The notes under the pieces: generated by a model
Databases searched by the model: none
Told to the model about the DNA's origin: nothing
Seen by the model: only the letters and a program-made list of their open reading frames with translations
In this document: in pieces, positions 43,464-50,237 of the stretch
Position numbering within the stretch: position 1 is the stretch's first letter
Layout of the letters: the number at the start of each line of letters is the position of its first letter
Position numbers and translations under genes: made by a program
From: Ilyomonas sp963790435
GTDB lineage: Bacteria > Bacteroidota > Bacteroidia > Chitinophagales > Chitinophagaceae
Length of the DNA: 64,000 nt
Assembly (NCBI GenBank): GCA_963790435.1
Contig: CAWBOI010000002.1
Location: 496,001 to 560,000, forward strand
Direction of reading: 5' to 3'

Positions 43464-44579
43464 ATGCCAGCTTCACAACCACCTGCCGTTTTAGTTTTAG
43501 CCGACGGCACTGTTCTTCATGGATTTGCGTTTGGAAAAATTGGAACCGCCACCGGCGAACTTTGTTTTAACACCGGCATGACGGGCTACCAGGAAGTATT
43601 TACCGACCCAAGTTATTACGGTCAGATTTTAATAATGAACAATGTGCACATTGGGAATTATGGAGTGAAGGGCGAAGACCGTGAAAGTGATACCGTAAAA
43701 ATTAAAGGATTGATTGGAAGAAGTTTGGAAGAACGCTTTTCGCGCTACCAGGCTGAAGGTTCGCTGGAAGAATATTTAATCAAAAACAACATTGTTGCCA
43801 TTGAAGGCATTGACACGCGCGCGCTGGTGGCGCATGTGCGTACCAAAGGCGCGATGAACTGCATTATCTCTTCTGATAATCTGGATGAGGCCAAACTGGT
43901 GCAGCAACTGAAAGAAGTGCCTGATATGAATGGTTTGGAACTGGCAAGCATAGTAAGCACGAATGAAGTGTATGAATTAGGAAATCCGGCTGCGCCTTAC
44001 AAAGTGGCGGTAATGGATTATGGTGTGAAACGACACATTTTAAAATGCCTTACCGATCGCGGCGCTTATGTGCGTGTACATCCGGCGCATACGCCTTTTG
44101 AGAAGTTGAAAGAATTTAACCCTGATGGTTATTTTATTTCCAATGGTCCCGGCGATCCGGCAGCGATGGACTATGCGGTTGATAATTTAAAAGAAATCCT
44201 GAAAGAAGAGAAGCCGGTGTTTGGCATTTGCCTCGGTCATCAGTTGCTGGCGTTGGCAAACGATATTCCTACGTTTAAGATGCATCATGGTCACAGAGGA
44301 TTGAATCATCCGGTAAAAAATATCATCACCGGGCAATGCGAAATCACCACACAAAATCATGGCTTTGGTGTTGATCCCGAAGCGGTGCACAACCACGATG
44401 GCATTGAAATAACGCACCTGAATTTAAACGACAACAGCATTGAAGGCATCCGCGTAAAAGGCAAGCCTGCGTTTAGTGTGCAATACCATCCTGAAAGTAC
44501 ACCCGGACCTTACGACAGCCGGTATTTGTTTGATGATTTTATAAAGATGATTGAAGAAAGAAAAGGAACTTCTGAGTAG
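43464..44579 (+). CDS. carA: carbamoyl-phosphate synthase small subunit
   Basis: A 371-residue glutaminase subunit hydrolysing glutamine for carbamoyl phosphate synthesis (EC 6.3.5.5), the first step of pyrimidine and arginine synthesis. N-terminal CPSase domain: LADGTVLHGFAFGKIGTATG, GELCFNTGMTGYQEVFTDPS. Class I glutamine amidotransferase: nucleophile in GICLGHQLLALA (Cys ~256), catalytic His and Glu in VQYHPESTPGP. The carB gene is not adjacent in this window. Start MPASQPPAVLVLADG. A hairpin terminator follows the stop. Confidence 0.95.
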   Translation: MPASQPPAVLVLADGTVLHGFAFGKIGTATGELCFNTGMTGYQEVFTDPSYYGQILIMNNVHIGNYGVKGEDRESDTVKIKGLIGRSLEERFSRYQAEGSLEEYLIKNNIVAIEGIDTRALVAHVRTKGAMNCIISSDNLDEAKLVQQLKEVPDMNGLELASIVSTNEVYELGNPAAPYKVAVMDYGVKRHILKCLTDRGAYVRVHPAHTPFEKLKEFNPDGYFISNGPGDPAAMDYAVDNLKEILKEEKPVFGICLGHQLLALANDIPTFKMHHGHRGLNHPVKNIITGQCEITTQNHGFGVDPEAVHNHDGIEITHLNLNDNSIEGIRVKGKPAFSVQYHPESTPGPYDSRYLFDDFIKMIEERKGTSE

Positions 44580-44606
44580 AGGATAATACCTTATAAAAAG
44601 ATAGTT

Positions 44607-44644
44607 AAACCGGTAAGATTGACCAAGTCTTATCGGTTTTTATT
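44607..44644 (+). terminator. terminator after carA
   Basis: AAACCGGTAAGA / TCTTATCGGTTT (44607-44618 with 44628-44639), one G-T pair, a nine-base loop, then TTTATTTT. Confidence 0.75.
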
Positions 44645-44700
44645 TTAATAAAATCTTACATCAGAATAAGCGATGAATAATGTAATTTGGAGAGGTGAAA

Positions 44701-45687
44701 ATGAGAGTGATAAAATGCTTCGTGTATTTGATGGTTCTGTTTGTTTTTGCCGCAAAAACAAACGCGCAGGTTTCCTCTTTGAAAGAGATTGAACGCTTCC
44801 TTAATTCGCAACCTATTTCCGTTTCTTCATCCAAAGATTTGGACACACTCGCACATCTTATCAACCAAAAATATCCTGATTCGCTTTCCCGCATAGAAGC
44901 GGCTTATGTATGGGTTGCCAAAAATATTTCTTACACCGAAGAAAATGACGACGGACATCTCCGGCACACAGCTACAAACATTGATTCAGTATTAAAATAC
45001 AAAAGCACCATTTGCGCTGGTTATGTAAATGTGTTTAGCACACTTTGTAACAAAGAAGGGATTGTTTGCAAAGAAATTATTGGGTTTGGAAGAACTGGCA
45101 CGCAACCTTTTGTAAACGGAAATTTTACTGTGAATCATGCGTGGGCTGCAGTATGGTTGAACGGCAAATGGAACCTCACCGATCCAACCTGGGGAAGCGG
45201 CTATACGCTGGAAGGCACGAAGCAGTTTATTGCTGCTACCAACGATTATTATTTTTTTACCGAACCAAAAACTTTTATTCTGGATCATTACCCAAAACAA
45301 AGCGAATGGCAGTTGTTGAAAGATACCATTAGCTGGCAGCAATTTATAAACTATCCCGGTGTTTGTTTGGGTGCAAAAGAAGATGGAGTAAGCAGTTGCT
45401 CACCTTCGCAACTCATTATTCATGCAGCTGCCGGAAGCCGTGTGCAGTTTTCTTTTACGTCTAAGAAACCATTGCAAAGTATTATCCTGTTAAGTAAGCA
45501 AAAGGGCTTTCAGGAAAAGGGAATGCTGCAAAAAAGGGACGATGTATATTCTTACACTTACACCATTCCCGCGCAAGGCCAGTACGATTTGCAAATTGAT
45601 TTGAATGAGTACGACATCAACAAACCCGGCACTTATTCTTCGCTTATTGATTTTGTTTACTTCATTGATGCAACAGCGAAAAAGTAG
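44701..45687 (+). CDS. secreted transglutaminase-like protein
   Basis: 328 residues; the ATG two codons after an alternative GTG is chosen. A signal peptide (MRVIKCFVYLMVLFVFAAKT..NAQ) precedes the transglutaminase fold. The Cys of KSTICAGYVNVFSTLCNKEG (~105), His of NHAWAAVWLNGKWN (~144) and Asp of NLTDPTWGSGYT form the expected triad. The rest (~185-328) is beta-rich and lacks a known domain. The family includes cytokinesis protein Cyk3-like and peptidase members; a proteolytic or cross-linking role in the cell envelope is possible. The signal-peptide DNA holds an inverted pair of 11-mers. Confidence 0.85.
   Translation: MRVIKCFVYLMVLFVFAAKTNAQVSSLKEIERFLNSQPISVSSSKDLDTLAHLINQKYPDSLSRIEAAYVWVAKNISYTEENDDGHLRHTATNIDSVLKYKSTICAGYVNVFSTLCNKEGIVCKEIIGFGRTGTQPFVNGNFTVNHAWAAVWLNGKWNLTDPTWGSGYTLEGTKQFIAATNDYYFFTEPKTFILDHYPKQSEWQLLKDTISWQQFINYPGVCLGAKEDGVSSCSPSQLIIHAAAGSRVQFSFTSKKPLQSIILLSKQKGFQEKGMLQKRDDVYSYTYTIPAQGQYDLQIDLNEYDINKPGTYSSLIDFVYFIDATAKK
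44739..44763. repeat. inverted pair of the dispersed 11-mer within the signal-peptide coding region
   Basis: GTTTGTTTTTGC, one central base, then its exact reverse complement: a 25-base palindrome with 12-base arms, encoding part of the signal peptide (FVFAAKTN). The only place in the window where two copies of the dispersed motif face each other. Confidence 0.9.
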
Positions 45688-45788
45688 AGCTTTGCAGTTT
45701 CATTTATAAAGATATTTTTACCACGGAAAGACAAGCGCAATTCATTTTGCAAAGTCATTTTTTGGGCAAAAACAAACTTCAACTTTTT

Positions 45789-46205
45789 ATGAAAATAACC
45801 ATCATTAACGGGCCCAACTTAAACCTGCTGGGCACACGTGAGCCAACGGTTTATGGCAGTGAAACCTTTGAAGAGTATTATGCTTCGCTTATACAGACAT
45901 ATCCCGACATTTCTTTTCAATATTACCAAAGCAATGTAGAAGGTGAGTTGATTAATTGCCTGCAAAAAGAAGGATTCAGTAGCGATGGAATTATTATGAA
46001 CCCAGGTGGTTACACGCACACATCGGTTGCTATTGGCGATGCTATTGCCGCTATTACAACGCCGGTAATTGAAGTGCACATCAGCAATGTTGGTGCAAGA
46101 GAAGAGTTCAGAAAGCTATCGCATGTGTCGGCAAAATGTAAGGGAACGATTAGCGGTTTGGGATTGAAAGGATATGAGTTGGCGGTGCAGTTTTTTGTGG
46201 GTTAA
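45789..46205 (+). CDS. aroQ: type II 3-dehydroquinate dehydratase
   Basis: 138 residues, started at MKITIINGPNLNLLGTREPT because 14 upstream codons are leader sequence. Type II signature: N-G-P-N-L-N-L-L-G near the N-terminus, MNPGGYTHTSVAIGDAI, and VIEVHISNVGAREEFRKLSH. It dehydrates 3-dehydroquinate to 3-dehydroshikimate (EC 4.2.1.10) in the shikimate pathway. Length is right for the dodecameric enzyme. GCAAAAACAAAC sits 12 bases before the ATG. A bidirectional palindromic terminator follows. Confidence 0.95.
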   Translation: MKITIINGPNLNLLGTREPTVYGSETFEEYYASLIQTYPDISFQYYQSNVEGELINCLQKEGFSSDGIIMNPGGYTHTSVAIGDAIAAITTPVIEVHISNVGAREEFRKLSHVSAKCKGTISGLGLKGYELAVQFFVG

Positions 46206-46212
46206 TTCAATC

Positions 46213-46245
46213 AATCCTATAAGGTTTAAAAAACCTTATAGGATT
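46213..46245. terminator. bidirectional terminator, CCTATA-GG palindrome
   Basis: A perfect 15-base-pair stem AATCCTATAAGGTTT / AAACCTTATAGGATT with a three-base AAA loop (46228-46230), between the ends of aroQ and the convergent acidic-protein gene. Same family as 40346-40380. Confidence 0.8.
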
Positions 46246-46259
46246 ACGCATACAAATGC

Positions 46260-46853
46260 CTAATAACTTGAAGCCGGATCGTCTTCCAACTTATCCTGAC
46301 GGTCGCCGCCAAGGCTATAGTAATTGTTTTCTTCGTCTTCTTCTCCAATATTCTCATTTGCATCATCCAAATCACCGCCCGAAACATCAAGGTCATCGCC
46401 GGTGCGGTCAAGTTCATCACGCAAATCCTGATTGTCCATATCGCCCACCGTTTCTTCCGTAGCGCCAAAAGCAGAAGCCGAGCCGTCGGAAAAAATTTCT
46501 TCGTCTTCATCCTGATCAAAATCACGGTCTTTATCGCCGAGATTCATCAGGTCTTCGGCGGTTACATCGGCTTCCGTTCCCATCACAATTCCTAAGTTAT
46601 CAGTATCTTCATTGGTTATCGGCTCCGGAGGTGTCGGTGTCGTCGGCTCTTTTTTTTTATCAGTTTTCTGCAACTCGTCGTGCGTAAGGTTTTCTACATT
46701 GGCTTCAATGCGTTCCGTATGATTTTGCGGATTCATAATATCATCTTTTGCCGGATAATGCGGATAGCCTGGAAAGTCTTCATCTATATGTTCGTCATTG
46801 CTTTGCTGTACTTTGTTTTCGGAATCAATGGGATTTGTTTTCTTATCGTCCAT
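46260..46853 (-). CDS. highly acidic, disordered hypothetical protein
   Basis: 197 residues from MDDKKTNPIDSENKVQQSND; the longer ORF start (46910) adds a non-coding-looking leader. Composition is dominated by Asp, Glu, Asn and Ser with few hydrophobics. There is a proline/threonine linker (KKEPTTPTPPEPITNEDTD) and Asp-rich runs (KDRDFDQDEDEE). No hydrophobic segment or known domain. Such acidic proteins in Bacteroidota are sometimes general-stress-like; function unknown. Confidence 0.6.
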   Translation of the reverse strand: MDDKKTNPIDSENKVQQSNDEHIDEDFPGYPHYPAKDDIMNPQNHTERIEANVENLTHDELQKTDKKKEPTTPTPPEPITNEDTDNLGIVMGTEADVTAEDLMNLGDKDRDFDQDEDEEIFSDGSASAFGATEETVGDMDNQDLRDELDRTGDDLDVSGGDLDDANENIGEEDEENNYYSLGGDRQDKLEDDPASSY

Positions 46854-46919
46854 AATGATTTGTTTATCAGTAGTGAGAAAATTATGTGCCGGAAAATAGG
46901 GCAAAAACAAACTTGCCCG

Positions 46920-47503
46920 TTACACAGCTTTATCAAAGGCAACGCCGTGATAAACTCTGTTCAGTTCAATGTTGCAATCAACCGAGCGCAAATGCACCGA
47001 GCCATCAAGAGAAGAAGCCTCCGTATCCTGCCAGGTTCTGTCGGCAATTTTATACGAAGCAATTACCCAGGGTTTTGTTTGTTCAATCAATACATATTCT
47101 TTAAAAGATGGGAGCGTTTTGTAATACTCAAATTTTGTAGTGCGGTCATAACTTCTTGTCGAGCGTGAAGCCAATTCAACAATTAATAAAGGGTTTAGAA
47201 CAACATCGGTTCTTCCTTCATAAAAGAGTGGCTTTTCAAAAATTACAACAGCATCAGGATAGACAAACGACTCCAACTGAGGTATGTGAATCTTTATATC
47301 ACTATTCAAAACAAAAAAGACTTCTCATACAAAGCTGCATTGAGCATGCTTATAATATTTGCTGCTATTACGTTGTGTTTAAAACTGGCTCCTGGCATCT
47401 TTACAATTTTTCCGTTATAATATTCATGTTTGTTTTTGGCTCTTTTTTCAAGTGCCAAGTATTCGTTTGCCGTATAAAGTTTTTCAGCTACTTCAGTTTG
47501 CAT
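46920..47503 (-). pseudogene. Uma2 family endonuclease-like protein, frameshifted
   Basis: The true start is MQTEVAEKLYTANEYLALEK (47503). The frame runs through HEYYNGKIVKMPGASFKHNV and LNAALYEKSF, then hits a stop after a run of six T (plus-strand A run 47313-47318). With a seventh T it continues FFVLNSDIKIHIPQLESFVY, PDAVVIFEKPLFYEG, NPLLIVELASRSTRSYDRTT and KFEYYKTLPSFKEYVLIEQ to the TAA at 46920. PD-(D/E)XK Uma2 proteins have HEY...G, P-D-x-x-v and E-x-x-S-x-x-T motifs, all visible here across the break. A second ORF covers the downstream half. Probably intact biologically if the T run is mis-called. Confidence 0.85.
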
Positions 47504-47572
47504 AATCGTTATTCTCCCTTTCAAAGATATAAAAATGGGGTTCAACTTTTTTGTTGCTGTAACCTTTCATAT

Positions 47573-47604
47573 CCGTACAATAAGTGTTCGTTATCGTACA
47601 CTTA
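47573..47604 (+). promoter_or_regulatory. shared upstream activating element before the permease array
   Basis: CCGTACAATAAGTGTTC (47573-47589) is identical to 60216-60232. It is followed by TAAGTGT-N10-ACACTTA, a perfect inverted repeat (47581-47604). The element sits ~110 bases before the first permease and 68 bases (GTGTTC start to TGGCAT start) upstream of the sigma-54-like element. Confidence 0.7.
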
Positions 47605-47651
47605 TGTTCCTGAATTTTTCTGAATGCCTTACTGATAAAGGGATTCAGGCG

Positions 47652-47666
47652 TGGCATAGCCGTTGG
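47652..47666 (+). promoter_or_regulatory. sigma-54-like -24/-12 promoter for the permease array
   Basis: TGGCAT (47652-47657), five bases, then TTGG (47663-47666), compared with the consensus TGGCAC-N5-TTGC; the last base differs, as it does at 60295-60309. The transcription start would lie near 47680. Confidence 0.5.
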
Positions 47667-47713
47667 GAAAATTACCTGAATGCTTTCGTTGTAAGTGTTT
47701 TTAATGCTGTACT

Positions 47714-50146
47714 ATGTTCACCAACTATCTCAAAATCGCTTTTAGAAATCTCAGGAAAAACAAAGGGTTTTCTGCCATTAATATTTTTGGGTTGGCTATT
47801 GGCATCGCCACTTGTTTGCTTATTACGTTGTATGTATGGGACGAACTGAATTATGATAAATACAATGTAAATGCTGACAGAATTTACCGTGTGGATGGTG
47901 ATATAGAGTTTGGAGGCAATCATTTTATTTTAGCTGCTTCGCCTGATCCGTTGGGCGCCACATTAAAGAAAGATTTTCCGCAGGTAGAACAGTATGTACG
48001 CTTTCGCAACCATGGGGGATTTTTAGTAAAGAAGGGTACTGAAAATGTTCAGGAGAATAATGTGAGGTATACCGATTCTACATTGTTTACTGTGTTTACA
48101 CTGCCTATGATTGCCGGCAATGCTGCCACAGCATTGGTAAACCCGAACAGTGTAGTAATAACAGAAAGCACGGCAAGAAAATATTTTAATACAACCAATG
48201 TGGTTGGCAAAACGCTAACCATTAATGATACAGGTAGTCTTAAAATTACAGGTGTGATTAAAGATGTACCCAGGCAATCACATTTTAATTTTGATTTTTT
48301 TGTTTCCATGTACGGGCAGTTATCCCCTTACGAAATCAATCAGTGGACGAGCAATAATTTCAATACTTACATTGTGTTGAAACGTGGCGCAAACCCAAAA
48401 GCCCTTGAAGCGCAATTTGATGTATTAATCACTAAATACGTAGGTCCTTCGCTGCAATCGTTCAACCTTACAATGGAGCAATTTAAAAAAACGGGTAATC
48501 ATATCAATTACTCGCTAACACCTTTAACCAGCATTCATCTTCATTCCAACAAAACAGCCGAACTTGGCATAAATAGCAGCATTGAATATGTGTATATTTT
48601 CTCGGCCATTGCCATTTTTATTTTACTGATTGCGTGTGTCAATTTTATGAATCTTTCAACGGCGCGTTCTTCGGGTCGTGCTAAAGAAGTAGGTGTGCGC
48701 AAAGTGCTTGGCTCTTTACGGAAAAGCCTGATTATACAGTTCATTACCGAATCGCTTGTTATCAGTTTTATCGCTTTGCTGCTTGCCTTAGTGATTGTTG
48801 TTTTGTTATTGCCTTATTTCAATCAGCTTGCCGGGAAAGAGATTACACTTTCGTTGGTTGCTACTTTCTGGCTACTGCCTTCCTTGTTGGTGCTGGTTAT
48901 AATTGTTGGCTTGCTGGCGGGCAGCTATCCGGCTTTTTATTTATCTTCTTTTAAACCTATCGAAGTACTGAAAGGTAAGCTGGCAGCGGGCTTTAAAGGA
49001 AGCTGGTTAAGAAGCGGCCTGGTGGTTTTTCAATTCTGGATTTCTATCATACTTATCATCGGCACCCTTGTTATCTATAACCAACTGAATTTTATACGGA
49101 ACAAAAACATCGGTTATAAGCGCGACAATGTGTTAATTATCCAGAACACCGATGCACTGGGCACAAGGGCAAATAGCTTTAAAGAAAATGTATTAAAAAT
49201 AAACGGCGTTCTGAATGCAACCATGACGGGTTATTTGCCTACTGCCGGCTGGCGTAACGATAGCCCTATTTTTTCTGATGCTTCGCTCGACCAAAAAAAA
49301 GCAGTAAGCTTACAGATATGGAATGTGGACGAAAATTATATTCCAACGCTGGGTATGCAAATGGCGAAGGGGCGAAATTTTTCAAACCGGTTTCATACCG
49401 ATTCTTCAGGCATCATACTTAACGAAGCAGCCGCCAAACTCTTTGGCTTTCCCGACCCCTTGAACAAACCGCTTTATTTTCTAAATAGCTTTCCTGTAAA
49501 AGACAGCAAAGACGTATCTGCTCTTCATGTATTGGGCGTTGTGAAAGACTTTAATTTCAATTCGCTGCACGATAATGTAACCCCACTTTGTTTTTTGCTA
49601 AAAAAGCAAACGGGTAGTATTGCCTTTCGTATTAGCACAGCGAATGCAAAAAACCTGATTGCGCAGATAGAAAATCAATACAAAGCTTTAGCGCCTGGCC
49701 AGCCTTTCAAGTATTCTTTTATGGATGATGATTACAATAAAATATACGATGCCGAGCAGCGTACCGGCAGTCTTTCTGTTACGTTTTCTGTATTGGCTAT
49801 CCTCATTGCCTGCCTTGGCTTGTTTGGTTTGGTAACCTATGCAGCCGAGCAGCGCAGAAAGGAAATTGGCATCCGTAAAGTATTGGGCGCAAATGTGGGC
49901 AATGTGGTAACCATGTTGTCGAAAGATTTTTTAAAGCTGGTTTTTGTAGCTGCACTTATAGCCTTTCCGGTGGCATGGTTTGCCATGAATAGATGGCTGC
50001 AGGATTTTGCCTACCGCATTACCATTAGTCCATGGATATTTGTTAAAGCCGCGCTGCTATCGGTGTTTATTGCTCTGGCAACCATTTGTTTTCAAGCCAT
50101 CAAAGCGGCATTGGCGAGCCCGGTAAAAAGCTTGCGCACAGAATAG
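47714..50146 (+). CDS. MacB/FtsX-type ABC transporter permease 1 of 5
   Basis: 810 residues beginning MFTNYLKIAFRNLRKNKGFS. Topology: TM1 (~20-43), a periplasmic MacB_PCD domain, a three-helix FtsX core (~293-420) with ACVNFMNLSTARSSGRAKEV and GVRKVLGS, a second TM (~430), a second PCD, and a C-terminal FtsX core with EQRRKEIGIRKVLGANVGNV and the tail AALASPVKSLRTE. This double-FtsX form needs a partner ATPase (absent here) and probably moves or pulls lipids, peptides or lipoproteins through the envelope. First of five tandem paralogues; the upstream region has a sigma-54-like promoter with an upstream palindrome. Confidence 0.9.
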   Translation: MFTNYLKIAFRNLRKNKGFSAINIFGLAIGIATCLLITLYVWDELNYDKYNVNADRIYRVDGDIEFGGNHFILAASPDPLGATLKKDFPQVEQYVRFRNHGGFLVKKGTENVQENNVRYTDSTLFTVFTLPMIAGNAATALVNPNSVVITESTARKYFNTTNVVGKTLTINDTGSLKITGVIKDVPRQSHFNFDFFVSMYGQLSPYEINQWTSNNFNTYIVLKRGANPKALEAQFDVLITKYVGPSLQSFNLTMEQFKKTGNHINYSLTPLTSIHLHSNKTAELGINSSIEYVYIFSAIAIFILLIACVNFMNLSTARSSGRAKEVGVRKVLGSLRKSLIIQFITESLVISFIALLLALVIVVLLLPYFNQLAGKEITLSLVATFWLLPSLLVLVIIVGLLAGSYPAFYLSSFKPIEVLKGKLAAGFKGSWLRSGLVVFQFWISIILIIGTLVIYNQLNFIRNKNIGYKRDNVLIIQNTDALGTRANSFKENVLKINGVLNATMTGYLPTAGWRNDSPIFSDASLDQKKAVSLQIWNVDENYIPTLGMQMAKGRNFSNRFHTDSSGIILNEAAAKLFGFPDPLNKPLYFLNSFPVKDSKDVSALHVLGVVKDFNFNSLHDNVTPLCFLLKKQTGSIAFRISTANAKNLIAQIENQYKALAPGQPFKYSFMDDDYNKIYDAEQRTGSLSVTFSVLAILIACLGLFGLVTYAAEQRRKEIGIRKVLGANVGNVVTMLSKDFLKLVFVAALIAFPVAWFAMNRWLQDFAYRITISPWIFVKAALLSVFIALATICFQAIKAALASPVKSLRTE

Positions 50147-50200
50147 TGAGTGGTGAATGGTGAGTAAAAAAGATGCAAAACCAAAAGTCATAAATCACAA

Positions 50201-50222
50201 ACCTGCCTGTCGGCAGGCAGGT
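50201..50222. repeat. REP-like palindrome before permease 2
   Basis: Nine-base arms ACCTGCCTG / CAGGCAGGT around TCGG, perfect pairing, 16 bases before the ATG of the second permease, within the operon. Same family as 55123. Confidence 0.75.
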
Positions 50223-50237
50223 CATAATTCAATCTTT

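Noticed and set aside
47535..47849. ORF of about 104 residues upstream of and overlapping the first permease
   Set aside because: Its reading frame runs through the promoter/palindrome region and the first permease; composition does not look like protein.
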